Origin: Blastococcus atacamensis
GTDB taxonomy: Bacteria; Actinomycetota; Actinomycetes; Mycobacteriales; Geodermatophilaceae
Length of the DNA: 39,831 bases
Direction of reading: 5' to 3'
Assembly (NCBI RefSeq): GCF_002938425.1
Contig: NZ_POQU01000027.1
Coordinates: 1-39,831, forward strand
The notes below the pieces were generated by a model. That model searched no databases. It was not told where the DNA came from and saw only the letters and a list, made by a program, of their open reading frames with translations. Shown here piece by piece: positions 16,532 to 27,822 of the stretch (position 1 is its first letter; every line of letters starts with the position of its first letter). Both the position numbers and the translations under genes were made by a program.

Positions 16532-17209
16532 GTGAACCGCGCTCTGCGCGCCGCCACCATGGGCGTTCTGCTCCTCTCCCCGCTCGCCCTCTCGGCCTGC
16601 AGCGCCGGGCAGGTCACGCAGACCGCCACGCAGGAGCGCGACAAGGTCGGGGCCATGGCCGCGGTCGGCGACATCACCCTCCGCAAGGCGAACCTCGAGT
16701 ACCCCCCGGGCGGCGTCTACGAGGCCGGCGACGACGCCGTCCTGACGCTGGCCATCGCGAACGGCAGCAACGAGGACGACACGCTGACCGACATCACGGG
16801 CGAGGGTTTCGCCGAGGCCGTCATCAGCACCTCGGGCGCCGCCAGCCCCTCGACCAGCAGCGCCCCGAACGCCCCTGGCGGCTCGGCAGCGACCACCAGC
16901 GCGACCCCGTCCGGGAGCGCCGCCTCGGCCGAGCTGGAGATCCCGGCGGAGTCCTCGGTGTTCATCGGCGGCCAGGACTCCCCCACCATCACGCTGACCG
17001 ACCTCGACGAGGAGCTGACCACCGGTCAGTACGTCGAGCTCACCCTCACCTTCGAGAACTCCGGCGAGGTGACCATGCGGGCGGGAGTGGGCACCCCCAC
17101 CCGCGTGCTCGAGCGCGGCGAGCCCTTCGACTTCCACGGCGACGAGGAGCACGGCGAGGCCACCACCGAGGAAGGCCAGGAGGGCGAGCAGCAGGAGGGC
17201 GGGGAGTGA
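16532..17209 (+). CDS. lpqE: LpqE-like lipoprotein
   Basis: 225 residues from a GTG with GGAGGT eight bases upstream. A signal peptide with lipobox LALSAC places the mature protein on the outer face of the membrane. After it, AVGDITLRKANLEYPPGGVY and GDDAVLTLAIANGSNEDDTL suggest a beta-sandwich like that of PCuAC-type copper-binding and LpqE proteins. A Ser/Ala/Thr/Pro-rich linker (about residues 100-130) interrupts the domain, and the C-terminus is extremely acidic (Glu/Gln/Gly). It occupies the lpqE position between carD/ubiA and radA. The methionine/histidine copper motif of PCuAC is not evident, so metal binding is doubtful. Confidence 0.7.
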   Translation: MNRALRAATMGVLLLSPLALSACSAGQVTQTATQERDKVGAMAAVGDITLRKANLEYPPGGVYEAGDDAVLTLAIANGSNEDDTLTDITGEGFAEAVISTSGAASPSTSSAPNAPGGSAATTSATPSGSAASAELEIPAESSVFIGGQDSPTITLTDLDEELTTGQYVELTLTFENSGEVTMRAGVGTPTRVLERGEPFDFHGDEEHGEATTEEGQEGEQQEGGE

Positions 17210-17253
17210 CCTCCCGCTGAACCACACCTTCTGAGCACCACCTGAGCTTCTCG

Positions 17254-17285
17254 GCCACGGCGGTCCCGATCGGGGCTGCCGTGGC
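17254..17285 (+). terminator. Hairpin downstream of lpqE
   Basis: GCCACGGC (17254-17261) pairs with GCCGTGGC (17278-17285), enclosing a CCCGATCGGG inner palindrome. It lies 45 bases after the lpqE stop and before the radA promoter. There is no U tract. Confidence 0.45.
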
Positions 17286-17317
17286 GCGTTCGCGCAGGAA
17301 CTGTCGGTGGTCGCGGT

Positions 17318-17323
17318 TAGCGT
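17318..17323 (+). promoter_or_regulatory. -10 box for radA (leaderless)
   Basis: TAGCGT, then seven bases, then GTG at 17331. It favours 17331 as the radA start over the in-frame GTG at 17307. Confidence 0.45.
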
Positions 17324-17330
17324 CGACGTC

Positions 17331-18698
17331 GTGCCGCCCGCAGGAGTGAAGCCCGCCCGTCCCGCCCACCGCTGCACCGAGTGCGGGTACGCCTCGGCGA
17401 AGTGGGTCGGGCGTTGCCCGGAGTGCCAGGCCTGGGGCACCCTGCAGGAAACGGGTGCCCCCACGACGGGACTGCGCGCCGTCTCGGCGGGGCAGGTCAC
17501 CGCCCCGGCCCGGCCGATCGCCCAGGTGGAGCTCGCGGGCGCCCGCGCCGTCCCCACCGGCATCGCCGAGTTCGATCGCGTCCTCGGCGGCGGGCTCGTG
17601 CCGGGCGCGGTGCTGCTGGTCGCGGGCGAGCCGGGCGTCGGCAAGTCCACCCTGCTGCTGGAGGTCGCCCAACGGGTCGCCGCGAGCAACGGCCCCGCCC
17701 TGGTCGTCTCCGGCGAGGAGTCCGCCGGTCAGGTACGGCTGCGGGCCGAGCGGATCGGCGCCCTGCACGACCAGCTGTACCTCGCGGCGGAGACCGAGCT
17801 GTCCGCGGTGCTCGCGCACGTCGAGGCCGTGAAGCCCTCGCTGCTCGTGTTGGACAGCGTGCAGACCGTCCGGTCCCCGGCCGCCGAGGGGACCGACGGC
17901 GGGTCCACCCAGGTGCGGGCCGTCGCCTCGGCGCTCACCGGGGTGGCCAAGAGCCGCGGCATGACCACGATCCTCGTCGGGCACGTCACCAAGGACGGCG
18001 CCATCGCCGGGCCCCGCACCCTCGAGCACCTGGTCGACGTCGTCATCTCCTTCGACGGCGAGCGCCACTCGACGCTGCGCATGGTCCGCGCCACCAAGAA
18101 CCGCTTCGGCCCCGCCGACGAGATCGGCTGCTTCGAGATCGGCGACCGCGGCGTGGTCGGCGTCCCCGACCCGTCGGCGCTGTTCGTCTCCCGCCGGGCC
18201 GATCCCGTGCCGGGCAGCTGCGTCACCGTCACCCTCGAGGGCAGCCGCCCGCTGCTGGCCGAGGTCCAGGCGCTGGTGGCCAGCTCGGGCGGTGGCGGGT
18301 CACCGCGCCGGGCGGTCAGCGGCCTGGACAGCCAGCGGGTCGCCATGGTCAACGCGGTGGTCGAGCGCCGCGGCCGGGTGAAGCTGGCCGACGCCGACGT
18401 CTTCGCCGCCTCGGTCGGCGGCGTGCGGATCGCCGAGCCGGCCGCCGACCTCGCCCTCGCCCTCGCTATCGCGTCGGCGTCCAAGGACACCCCGCTGCCC
18501 GCGGGCATGGTGGCTCTCGGCGAGGTGGGCCTCTCCGGGGAGATCCGCCGGGTCGGTGGAACCGGCCGCCGGCTGGCCGAGGCCGCCCGCCAGGGGTACC
18601 GGACGGCCCTCGTCCCCCCGGACGCCGGCACCGCCCCGGCCGGGATGCGGTTGATCGAGGTCCCCGACCTGGGAGCCGCCTTCCACCGCTTGTTCTGA
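17331..18698 (+). CDS. radA: DNA repair protein RadA (Sms)
   Basis: 455 residues. A N-terminal C4 zinc finger (CTECGY...GRCPECQ) is followed by the RecA-like ATPase core with Walker A GEPGVGKST, and the RadA-specific KNRFG motif. A C-terminal Lon-protease-like domain without the catalytic serine has LALALAIASASKDTPLP and LGEVGLSGEIRRVGGTGRRL. RadA is a helicase promoting branch migration in recombination. The start at 17331 is supported by a TAGCGT box seven bases upstream; an in-frame GTG at 17307 has an AGGAA element and would add eight residues. disA follows 108 bp downstream, the usual actinobacterial pairing. Confidence 0.96.
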   Translation: MPPAGVKPARPAHRCTECGYASAKWVGRCPECQAWGTLQETGAPTTGLRAVSAGQVTAPARPIAQVELAGARAVPTGIAEFDRVLGGGLVPGAVLLVAGEPGVGKSTLLLEVAQRVAASNGPALVVSGEESAGQVRLRAERIGALHDQLYLAAETELSAVLAHVEAVKPSLLVLDSVQTVRSPAAEGTDGGSTQVRAVASALTGVAKSRGMTTILVGHVTKDGAIAGPRTLEHLVDVVISFDGERHSTLRMVRATKNRFGPADEIGCFEIGDRGVVGVPDPSALFVSRRADPVPGSCVTVTLEGSRPLLAEVQALVASSGGGGSPRRAVSGLDSQRVAMVNAVVERRGRVKLADADVFAASVGGVRIAEPAADLALALAIASASKDTPLPAGMVALGEVGLSGEIRRVGGTGRRLAEAARQGYRTALVPPDAGTAPAGMRLIEVPDLGAAFHRLF

Positions 18699-18766
18699 GC
18701 CCGTAAGGTCTCGGAACGGACGGCGGGCGGCGCACGCGAGGCGAGCCCGGCCTCCGTCCGGAGACG

Positions 18767-18772
18767 TAGACT
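18767..18772 (+). promoter_or_regulatory. Possible -10 box upstream of disA
   Basis: TAGACT 34 bases before the disA GTG. It would give a short leader carrying the AGGAG ribosome site. No good -35 is visible, so disA may also be read with radA. Confidence 0.3.
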
Positions 18773-18806
18773 CAGACGCCGCACCACTCGACCGTCAGGA
18801 GCGCTC

Positions 18807-19892
18807 GTGCCCGCCCCCGTGGACCCCGAGATCGCTCTGCGCGAACTCCTCGGGCGCATCGCTCCCGGCACGGCGCTGCGGGACGGCCTGGAGCGCATCC
18901 TCGCCGGTCGGACCGGGGCGCTCATCGTGCTCGGCTACGACCGCGTGGTCGAGTCCATCTGCACCGGCGGCTTCGCCCTGGACGTGGCCCTCTCGGCCAC
19001 CCGGCTGCGCGAGCTGGCGAAGATGGACGGCGCGGTGATCGTGTCCTACGACGGCACGCGCATCGTGCGGGCCGGAGTCCACCTGATGCCCGACCCGACG
19101 GTTCCGACGGAGGAGTCCGGCACCCGGCACCGCACGGCGGAGCGCGTGGCCATCCAGTCCGGCTTCCCGGTCATCTCGGTCAGCCAGTCGATGCACATCA
19201 TCAGCGTCTACGTGGCCGGCCGCCGCTACACCCTCGAGCACCCCACCACCATCCTGGCCCGCGCGAACCAGGCCCTCGCGGCGCTCGAGCGCTACAAGCT
19301 GCGCCTGGACGAGGTGGCCAGCACGCTCTCCGCGCTGGAGATCGAGGACCTGGTCACCGTCCGCGACGCGATGAGCGTCAGCCAGCGGCTGGAGATGGTC
19401 CGCCGGATCGCCGACGAGATCGAAGGTTTCGTCGTGGAGCTCGGCACCGACGGCCGGCTGCTGGCGCTGCAGCTGGACGAGATGCTGGCCGGCGTCGAGG
19501 AGGACCGCGGCCTGCTGGTCCGCGACTACATGCCCTCGGGCGGTCGCCGTCCGCGCACCATCGACCAGGTCCTGACCGATCTGCGGGCGCTCAGCGCCAC
19601 CGAGCTGCTGGACCTGTCCGCCGTCGCCCGGTGCTACGGGCTGCCGACCTCACCGGACGCTCTGGACTCCCCCGTCAGCCCACGTGGTTACCGACTGCTG
19701 GCCCGGGTGCCCCGGCTGCCCGCCGGGATCATCGACCGCCTCGTGGACCACTTCGGCGGGCTGCAGAAGCTGCTGGCGGCGACGATCGAGGACCTCCTCG
19801 CGGTCGAGGGCGTCGGCGAGGCCCGTGCCCGCGGCATCCGCGAGGGGCTCTCCCGCCTCGCCGAGACCTCGATCCTCGACCGCTACAGCTGA
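18807..19892 (+). CDS. disA: DNA integrity scanning diadenylate cyclase DisA
   Basis: 361 residues, the normal DisA length. The N-terminal DAC domain carries the catalytic DGA (74-76, in AKMDGAVIV) and RHR (107-109, in [12 protein letters not shown]). A helical spine follows, and the C-terminal helix-hairpin-helix DNA-binding domain has [20 protein letters not shown] and [20 protein letters not shown]. DisA makes c-di-AMP from two ATP and is inhibited by branched DNA, and RadA is known to modulate DisA activity in other species. The GTG has AGGAG six bases upstream. Its 3' end converges with the Rv3587c-like gene across a copy of the stop-adjacent stem-loop family. Confidence 0.97.
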   Translation: MPAPVDPEIALRELLGRIAPGTALRDGLERILAGRTGALIVLGYDRVVESICTGGFALDVALSATRLRELAKMDGAVIVSYDGTRIVRAGVHLMPDPTVPTEESGTRHRTAERVAIQSGFPVISVSQSMHIISVYVAGRRYTLEHPTTILARANQALAALERYKLRLDEVASTLSALEIEDLVTVRDAMSVSQRLEMVRRIADEIEGFVVELGTDGRLLALQLDEMLAGVEEDRGLLVRDYMPSGGRRPRTIDQVLTDLRALSATELLDLSAVARCYGLPTSPDALDSPVSPRGYRLLARVPRLPAGIIDRLVDHFGGLQKLLAATIEDLLAVEGVGEARARGIREGLSRLAETSILDRYS

Positions 19893-19895
19893 CGG

Positions 19896-19946
19896 CTCCC
19901 CTCCAGGGGCCCGCCGCGAGCTCGCGAGTGGTGGGGAGGAGGGAGG
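19896..19946 (-). repeat. Stop-adjacent two-stem repeat, copy 1
   Basis: Outer arms CTCCCCTCC (19896-19904) and GGAGGGAGG (19938-19946) pair with one mismatch and one G-U. Inner arms CCCGCCGC (19910-19917) and GTGGTGGG (19928-19935) pair with two G-U wobbles. The loop is GAGCTCGCGA. It begins eight bases past the stop codon of the minus gene at 19955, with the conserved AAGGA just before the stem in the minus direction. It is also only three bases from the disA stop. Confidence 0.75.
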
Positions 19947-19954
19947 TCCTTCGA

Positions 19955-20659
19955 CTACTGCAGCGTGAGCGGGGCGTCCGCGGACACCTTGGTGTCCAGT
20001 CGGCCGCGCAACAGGTAGGCACCCGGCGCGGGTGCTCCGCGGGGGGCGGTGCAGGTCGGCTCGCTGGTCAGGCCGCCCCAGACCACGGGAACCACCACGA
20101 CCTCTCCCGGCGCGAGGGTGCGGGGCTCGTCGCTGCTCTCCGGAAAGCAGTCGTTGCTGCCCCAGACCCGGTTGCCGCCCGCGCCGACGAGCACGAGCTC
20201 CTGCAGCTCCTTGTCGAGCGCCCGCACGCACGGGACGCTCCCGGTGTTGCCGACGACGAGCTGGAACGTGGGCTTGCTGCCCACTGCCGCCTGCCCGGGC
20301 GTCCGGACCTCGAGGAGCAGGACGTCGTCGGCGCACGGCCCACCGGCCGGCCGCGCCGGCGCGGCCGGGGCGCTGGGGGGTGATGTGGGCTCGCTGGGCG
20401 CCGCGGGCGTCCGCACCGCAGCGGCCGCCGACGGCACCACCCGGTCCAGGGCCGGCAGCTCGGTGGGCCGGGCGGTGGTCGTCGATGCGGCCGCCTCGCT
20501 GACGCCGGACCGCCGGTCCAGGAACCACACGGTCCCCCAGCCCAGCCCGCCGACGACCGCGACCAGGAGCACCAGCACGACCAGTCGCCGCCGCCAGTAG
20601 ACAGCTGCGGGCAGCGGGCCCACCGGGTGCAACACGCCCGGAACGGTAATCGGCGGCAT
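19955..20659 (-). CDS. Membrane-anchored secreted protein, Rv3587c-like
   Basis: 234 residues from the ATG opening MPPITVPGVLHPVGPLPAAVYWRRR. One transmembrane helix (VLVLLVAVVGGLGWGTVWFL) is followed by a Ser/Pro/Ala/Thr-rich linker. The external domain, from about residue 125, contains LLLEVRTPGQAAVGSKPTFQ and LVVGNTGSVPCVRALDKELQ, has three cysteines and the look of an immunoglobulin-like beta sandwich. Its place between disA and mutY matches Rv3587c of M. tuberculosis, whose function is not established. An ATG 36 bases further upstream is possible but extends into unconserved sequence. Confidence 0.75.
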   Translation of the reverse strand: MPPITVPGVLHPVGPLPAAVYWRRRLVVLVLLVAVVGGLGWGTVWFLDRRSGVSEAAASTTTARPTELPALDRVVPSAAAAVRTPAAPSEPTSPPSAPAAPARPAGGPCADDVLLLEVRTPGQAAVGSKPTFQLVVGNTGSVPCVRALDKELQELVLVGAGGNRVWGSNDCFPESSDEPRTLAPGEVVVVPVVWGGLTSEPTCTAPRGAPAPGAYLLRGRLDTKVSADAPLTLQ

Positions 20660-20712
20660 CGTCGTCGTCCCCCTCGGCGCGCCGCACCGGGCCAACGGCA
20701 GACTGGGTTCCC

Positions 20713-21606
20713 GTGACGTCCGCGACCGCTGCCGAGCCCGACGACGCCGCCGGTGAGGCGATCGTCGACTGGTACGCGACCGCGGCCCGCGACCTCCCCT
20801 GGCGCACCCCTGGGGTCGACGCCTGGGCCGTGCTGGTCAGCGAGGTCATGCTGCAGCAGACGCCGGTCGCCCGGGTGGAGCCGGTGTGGCGCGAGTGGAT
20901 GGACCGCTGGCCGGCCCCGGCGGACCTGGCGGCCACGCCGCCGGGCGAGGTCATCCGCGCCTGGGGCAAGCTCGGCTACCCCCGCCGGGCCCTGCGGCTG
21001 CGCGAGGCGGCCGCGGCGATCGCCGAGCGCCACGGCGGCGTCGTCCCGGCCGACGTGGCCGCCCTGGAGGCGCTCCCGGGGGTCGGCACGTACACGGCCC
21101 GCGCGGTGGCGTGCTTCGGCTACGGCCAGCGACAGCCGGTCGTGGACACCAACGTGCGGCGCGTCGTCGCGCGACTGGTCCACGGCCAGGCGGAAGCCGG
21201 CAGCGCCCGGGCCTCCGACCTCGCCGACATCGCCGCCCTGGCCCCGGCCGACCACGACCGGGCGGTGCGGTTCTCCGTCGCCGTCATGGAGCTCGGAGCG
21301 CTGGTCTGCGCGGCCCGAACGCCGAGGTGCGGCGTCTGCCCGGTCCGGGACCGGTGCGCCTGGCGGCAGGCCGGCTCCCCCGCGCACGACGGGCCGCCGC
21401 GACGGGTGCAGAGGTTCGCCGGCACCGACCGCCAGGTGCGCGGCCGGTTGCTGGACGTGCTCCGAGCGGCGTCCGAGCCGGTGGACGCCGCCGCTCTGGA
21501 CCGGGCCTGGGACGAGCCCGCCCAGCGCGCCCGCTGCCTGGACTCCCTGCTCACCGACGGCCTGGTCGAGCAGACCGCCGACGGCCTCTTCCGGCTGCCT
21601 TCCTGA
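20713..21606 (+). CDS. mutY: A/G-specific adenine glycosylase MutY
   Basis: 297 residues. The catalytic Glu44 lies in SEVMLQQT, the helix-hairpin-helix is LPGVGTYTARAVA (121-133), and catalytic Asp145 is in VVDTNVRR. The [4Fe-4S] cluster pattern C-x6-C-x2-C-x5-C is complete (C199, C206, C209, C215). It removes adenine paired opposite 8-oxoguanine. As in many actinobacteria, the C-terminal MutT-like 8-oxoG recognition domain is short. About 70 residues follow the cluster, ending in a winged-helix-like LLTDGLVEQTADGLFRLP. The GTG start leaves 53 bp to the divergent gene. Confidence 0.95.
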   Translation: MTSATAAEPDDAAGEAIVDWYATAARDLPWRTPGVDAWAVLVSEVMLQQTPVARVEPVWREWMDRWPAPADLAATPPGEVIRAWGKLGYPRRALRLREAAAAIAERHGGVVPADVAALEALPGVGTYTARAVACFGYGQRQPVVDTNVRRVVARLVHGQAEAGSARASDLADIAALAPADHDRAVRFSVAVMELGALVCAARTPRCGVCPVRDRCAWRQAGSPAHDGPPRRVQRFAGTDRQVRGRLLDVLRAASEPVDAAALDRAWDEPAQRARCLDSLLTDGLVEQTADGLFRLPS

Positions 21607-21612
21607 CACGAC

Positions 21613-21648
21613 GGAGGCCGCCCCACCCGAGCGGGTGGAGCGGCCTCC
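21613..21648. terminator. Bidirectional hairpin between mutY and clpC
   Basis: GGAGGCCGC and GCGGCCTCC enclose CCACCC-GAGC-GGGTGG, with one C/A mismatch between the two stems. It starts six bases after the mutY stop and ends 18 bases before the clpC stop, so it can serve both genes. Confidence 0.6.
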
Positions 21649-21666
21649 GAAGGACCTGCGGCGGTC

Positions 21667-24207
<2,541 letters not shown>

Positions 24208-24440
24208 CTGCTGCTTCTCCTCTGACCGGCTGGTCCGGCACTGCTCTCCCCGGAGATGGGGAGGAACACCCGACGTCCGTCGGCGCGCGGGGGCACCGGT
24301 CTTTCCACTGTAGTCGCGGACCACGCCGTCCCGTCGCCGCGCGGCGGGTCGGTGGGTGGCTGCCTGGTCCAACGGCCCCGCGCCCACGGCTGTTCCGTGC
24401 CCGTTACGCCGTGAGCGGACGCCGCGTGGCGACCCCAGGA

Positions 24441-24487
24441 ACGTCGCCAGGCCCGGCTCCCCACACGGGAACCAGGCCTGGCGACGT
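24441..24487. terminator. Long hairpin in the lsr2-clpC gap
   Basis: ACGTCGCCAGGCC (24441-24453) pairs perfectly with GGCCTGGCGACGT (24475-24487). Inside, GGcTCCC and GGGAaCC extend the stem around a CACAC loop with two mismatches. It lies just beyond repeat copy 2 in the direction of lsr2 transcription. The remaining sequence to the clpC ATG (24208-24440) holds the clpC leader and probably its promoter, but I see no convincing -35/-10 or ClgR box. Confidence 0.55.
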
Positions 24488-24498
24488 GACGTCAGCGG

Positions 24499-24549
24499 CC
24501 TGCCTGCAGGGGCCCGCCGCGAGCGTTCGAGCGGTGGGGGGCAGGCAGG
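24499..24549 (-). repeat. Stop-adjacent two-stem repeat, copy 2
   Basis: Outer arms CCTGCCTGC (24499-24507) and GCAGGCAGG (24541-24549) are perfectly paired. Inner arms CCCGCCGC (24513-24520) and GCGGTGGG (24531-24538) pair with one G-U. The loop is GAGCGTTCGA. The conserved TAG-AAGGA runs from the lsr2 stop codon straight into the outer stem. Confidence 0.8.
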
Positions 24550-24554
24550 TCCTT

Positions 24555-24905
24555 CTAGTGAGCGGCCTCGTAGGCCTCGACGACGCCGGCCGGGATGCGG
24601 CCGCGGTCGCTGACCGCGTGACCGTTCTTGCGGGCCCAGTCGCGGATGGCGCCGGCCTGCTCGCGGTCCATGCGGCCGCCGGTGGCACGGGAGCGCCCGC
24701 CGCCGGAAGCGCGGTTGCCACTGCCGCGGCCGACCTTGCGCGCCGCCGAGACGTAGCGGGCGAACGCCTCACGCATCTCCGTGGCGTTCTTCTCCGCCAG
24801 GTCGATCTCGTACGAGGTCCCGTCCAGCGAGAAGCTGACGGTCTCGTCGGCCGGGAGATTCTCGTCGAGGTCGTCGCTCAGGATGACCTGGACCTTGCGC
24901 GCCAT
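24555..24905 (-). CDS. lsr2: Lsr2 nucleoid-associated silencer
   Basis: 116 residues. The N-terminal oligomerisation domain is [20 protein letters not shown] with [21 protein letters not shown] Gly/Arg/Ser-rich linker follows ([13 protein letters not shown]). The C-terminal DNA-binding domain carries the RGR AT-hook-like motif in [15 protein letters not shown] and WARKNGHAV. Lsr2 bridges DNA and silences AT-rich, often foreign, genes, like H-NS. The upstream 150 bp is by far the most AT-rich genomic stretch in this window, fitting autoregulation. It is followed directly by repeat copy 2. Confidence 0.97.
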   Translation of the reverse strand: MARKVQVILSDDLDENLPADETVSFSLDGTSYEIDLAEKNATEMREAFARYVSAARKVGRGSGNRASGGGRSRATGGRMDREQAGAIRDWARKNGHAVSDRGRIPAGVVEAYEAAH

Positions 24906-24941
24906 TCGTTCCTCGCTTTTCGCAGCGACCCCGGGAGGCCG

Positions 24942-24976
24942 ATCGATAATTCACACCCCGCGGGTGCGAATCGATT
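24942..24976. promoter_or_regulatory. Imperfect palindrome in AT-rich lsr2 upstream region
   Basis: CACCC-CGC-GGGTG (24954-24966) extends to TTCaCACCC/GGGTGcGAA and is flanked by ATCGAT on both sides (24942-24947 and 24970-24975). On the minus strand a -10-like TATCGA falls within it, 16 bases from TTCGCA. It is the best candidate for the lsr2 promoter and operator. Confidence 0.35.
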
Positions 24977-25054
24977 AAAGCACAAGCCTCTTCCATTAGA
25001 GACATTGCACCCCTGCGACATCTGCCCTTTTGTGATGACCGAAGCGGTCGCCGA

Positions 25055-26575
25055 TCAGGTACTAATTGGTCTCACCAGCGGAAACAGGATGGTCTCGCGG
25101 ATTCCCAGACCGGTGAGGGTCATCATCAAGCGGTCCATGCCCATACCGACGCCGCCCGTGGGCGGCATTCCGTACTCCAGCGCCTCGAGGAAGTCCTCGT
25201 CCAGCGCCATGGCCTCGGGGTCGCCGGCCGCGGCCAGCAGCGCCTGCTGGGTGAACCGCTCGCGCTGGACCACCGGGTCGACGAGCTCCGAGTAGCCGGT
25301 GCCCCGCTCGATCCCCCCGATGTAGAGGTCCCACTTCTCGGCCACGCCCGGCTCGGAGCGGTGCGCGCGCGTCAGCGGCGAGGTGTCCACGGGGTAGTCC
25401 ATGACGAACGTGGGGTCCTGCAGCGACGGCTGGACGAGGGCCTCGAAGATCTCCTCGACGACCTTGCCGTGGATCCAGGCGGGGTCGATGCCGATCTCGT
25501 GGCGTGCGGCCAGGGCGCGCAGCTGCTCGATCGGCGTCTGCGGGGTCACCGTCTCCCCCACCGCCTCGCTGACCAGGTCGAAGAGCTTCACCTGGCGCCA
25601 CTCCCCCGAGAGGTCCACCTCGGTGCCGTCGTGGTGCCGGGCGACGTGGTCGCCGAACAGCGCCGCACAGCTCTCCTGCACCAGTTCGCGGGTGATGGTC
25701 GCGACGTCCTGGTAATCGGCGTAGGCCGCGTAGAACTCCAGCATCGCGAACTCCGGCGAGTGCGAGCTGTCCGCGCCCTCGTTCCGGAAGTTCCGGTTGA
25801 TCTCGAAGACCCGGTCCAGCCCGCCGACGATGCACCGCTTGAGGAACAACTCGGGGGCGATGCGCAGGTAGAGGTCGAGATCGAAGGCGTTCATGTGCGT
25901 GCGGAACGGCCGCGCCGCGGCACCTCCGTGCACGTTCTGCAGCATCGGCGTCTCGACCTCGATGAAGTCGCGCCCACCGAGCCCGGCCCGCAGCGTCGAC
26001 ATCACGGTGGCCCGCTGGCGCACGGTCCTGCGCGCCTCGTCCCGGACGATGAGGTCGACGTAGCGCCGGCGGACCCGCAGCTCCTCGCTCATCGGCTTGT
26101 GCGCGACCGGCAACGGGCGAAGCGACTTGGCGGTGAGCTGCCAGGAGTCCGCGAAGACCGACAGCTCGCCGCGACGCGACGTCCCCACCTCCCCCTCGAC
26201 GAAGACGTGGTCACCGAGGTCGACGTCGGCCTTCCAGGCCGCCAGCGCGTCCTCGCCGACGCGGTCGCGGGACAGCATCACCTGCAGCTCGGCGTCGCCC
26301 TCGCGCAGCGTCGCGAAGGCGAGCTTGCCGGTGTTGCGGGAGAAGATGACCCGGCCGGTCACCCCGACCCGCTGCCCGGTCATCGTGTCGGGCTCCAGCT
26401 CCGGGTGGGCGGCCCGGACGGCGGTCAGCGTCGTCGTCCGCGGCACCGAGACGGGGTAGGGGTCGACGCCGGCGTCGCGCAGCCGGTCGAGCTTCGCGCG
26501 GCGCACACGCATCTGCTCGGGCAGCTCCTCGCTGCCGTCGTCGCCGTTGCCGGGGCCGTTCGGTCCTTCGCTCAC
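25055..26575 (-). CDS. lysS: Lysyl-tRNA synthetase, class II
   Basis: 506 residues. An N-terminal OB-fold anticodon-binding domain has [20 protein letters not shown]. The class II core has motif 1 around [20 protein letters not shown], motif 2 [20 protein letters not shown], and motif 3 [20 protein letters not shown]. The GTG start is eight bases from a TACGCT box; an acidic Gly-rich leader of about 20 residues is present. Its position downstream of coaX and before lsr2 is as in mycobacteria (Rv3598c). Confidence 0.97.
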   Translation of the reverse strand: MSEGPNGPGNGDDGSEELPEQMRVRRAKLDRLRDAGVDPYPVSVPRTTTLTAVRAAHPELEPDTMTGQRVGVTGRVIFSRNTGKLAFATLREGDAELQVMLSRDRVGEDALAAWKADVDLGDHVFVEGEVGTSRRGELSVFADSWQLTAKSLRPLPVAHKPMSEELRVRRRYVDLIVRDEARRTVRQRATVMSTLRAGLGGRDFIEVETPMLQNVHGGAAARPFRTHMNAFDLDLYLRIAPELFLKRCIVGGLDRVFEINRNFRNEGADSSHSPEFAMLEFYAAYADYQDVATITRELVQESCAALFGDHVARHHDGTEVDLSGEWRQVKLFDLVSEAVGETVTPQTPIEQLRALAARHEIGIDPAWIHGKVVEEIFEALVQPSLQDPTFVMDYPVDTSPLTRAHRSEPGVAEKWDLYIGGIERGTGYSELVDPVVQRERFTQQALLAAAGDPEAMALDEDFLEALEYGMPPTGGVGMGMDRLMMTLTGLGIRETILFPLVRPIST

Positions 26576-26583
26576 GGGGGGAA

Positions 26584-26589
26584 AGCGTA
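26584..26589 (-). promoter_or_regulatory. -10 box for lysS (near-leaderless)
   Basis: TACGCT on the minus strand, eight bases before the lysS GTG, in the 22-bp gap after coaX. It would allow lysS to be transcribed apart from the pan/coa operon. Confidence 0.4.
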
Positions 26590-26597
26590 CGGGCGGC

Positions 26598-27392
26598 TCA
26601 GCGGGCGGCTTGCGCCCGATGCCGGGCGAAGGCCAGCCGCAGCCCGTGCACGGTCAGGTCGGGCTCCCGCGAGCCGATCGACGCGCAGCTGTCGACCACC
26701 ACGGGGGCGAGCCCACCGGTCGCCACGACGACCGGCGCGGTGCCGAACTGGGCGACCAGCTCCGCGGCGATCCGGGTGACCAGCCCGTCGACGAGACCGG
26801 CGAACCCGAGCACCAGCCCCGACTGCAGCGCGGCCACGGTGTTCTTGCCGATCGCCTGCGGCGGACAGGTCAGCTCGACCGAGCGCAGCTGCGCGGCCCG
26901 GCTGGCCAGCGCGTCCAGGCTGACCTCGACGCCGGGCGCCAGCGCGCCGCCGAGGAACTGCCCGTCGGGACCGACGGCGTCGACGTTGGTGGAGGTGCCG
27001 AAGTCGACGACGACCACCGGCCGGCCGCGCCCGACGGCGTCGCGGCCGAACAGCTCGTGGGCGGCGAGGGCCGTGACGACCCGGTCGGCGCCCACCTCGC
27101 GCGGGTTGTCGACGTGCAGCGGGACGCCGGTGCGCACCCCCGGCCCGATCAGCACGACCGGCACCTCGAGGGAGTCCAGCAGCTGGCGCAGGGAGGGCAG
27201 CAGCGCCGGCACGGTCGAGCAGGCCGCGACGCCGGTGACCTCGGTGTCGCGGAGCAGGCCCCGCCAGACCATGCGGAGCTCGTCGGCGGTGGCCCGGGCC
27301 GCGGTGGTCACCCGCCAGGAGCCCACCCGCCGGTCGCCGTCGAAGGTGGCGAGGACGGTCTGGCTGTTGCCGACGTCGACGGTCAGCAGCAC
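26598..27392 (-). CDS. coaX: Type III pantothenate kinase
   Basis: 264 residues. The ASKHA-fold phosphate motif is [19 protein letters not shown] at the N-terminus, and pantothenate-site segments are [11 protein letters not shown] and [16 protein letters not shown]. The adenosine motif [20 protein letters not shown] follows. It phosphorylates pantothenate, the first step of CoA synthesis. It starts four bases after the panD stop. Mycobacteria also have a CoaA outside this cluster; whether this organism does cannot be seen here. Confidence 0.95.
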   Translation of the reverse strand: MLLTVDVGNSQTVLATFDGDRRVGSWRVTTAARATADELRMVWRGLLRDTEVTGVAACSTVPALLPSLRQLLDSLEVPVVLIGPGVRTGVPLHVDNPREVGADRVVTALAAHELFGRDAVGRGRPVVVVDFGTSTNVDAVGPDGQFLGGALAPGVEVSLDALASRAAQLRSVELTCPPQAIGKNTVAALQSGLVLGFAGLVDGLVTRIAAELVAQFGTAPVVVATGGLAPVVVDSCASIGSREPDLTVHGLRLAFARHRAQAAR

Positions 27393-27396
27393 CGGG

Positions 27397-27822
27397 TCAC
27401 CGGATCGGGACGCCGAGGTCGCTGCGCTGCTGGTCGGGAGCGCCGGGGACGGGGGCCGAGGGGTCCCCGCCCAGCTCGACGACGCGGTTGGCGCCGTCGA
27501 CGTGCACGACCCGCGGGATGTAGCTCTTGGCCTCGGTCTCGTCCATCACGCCGTAGCTGATGAGGATGACCATGTCGCCGGGGTGCACCAGGTGCGCGGC
27601 CGCGCCGTTGATGCCGATGACCCCGCTGCCCCGCTCACCGGGGATCACGTAGGTCTCCAGCCGGGCCCCGTTGGTGATGTCGACGATGGCGACCTGCTCG
27701 CCCGGGATCAGGTCGGCGGCGTCGAGGAGGTCCTCGTCGACCGTCACCGAGCCGACGTAGTGCAGGTCGGCCTGGGTCACCGTGGCGCGGTGGATCTTGG
27801 ACTTGAGCATCGTGCGCATCAT
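27397..27822 (-). CDS. panD: Aspartate 1-decarboxylase (pyruvoyl enzyme)
   Basis: 141 residues. The self-cleavage site is Gly24-Ser25 in [11 protein letters not shown], which yields the pyruvoyl cofactor on the alpha subunit. Other conserved segments are [23 protein letters not shown] and [22 protein letters not shown]. It makes beta-alanine for PanC, the neighbour whose stop overlaps this start by four bases (ATGA). The C-terminal tail is about ten residues longer than the compact E. coli form, as in mycobacteria. Confidence 0.97.
   Translation of the reverse strand: MMRTMLKSKIHRATVTQADLHYVGSVTVDEDLLDAADLIPGEQVAIVDITNGARLETYVIPGERGSGVIGINGAAAHLVHPGDMVILISYGVMDETEAKSYIPRVVHVDGANRVVELGGDPSAPVPGAPDQQRSDLGVPIR

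Noticed and set aside
21649-21656. GAAGGACC beside the mutY-clpC hairpin as a fifth copy of the stop-adjacent repeat
   Set aside because: It is on the wrong strand relative to clpC and lacks the inner stem and loop.
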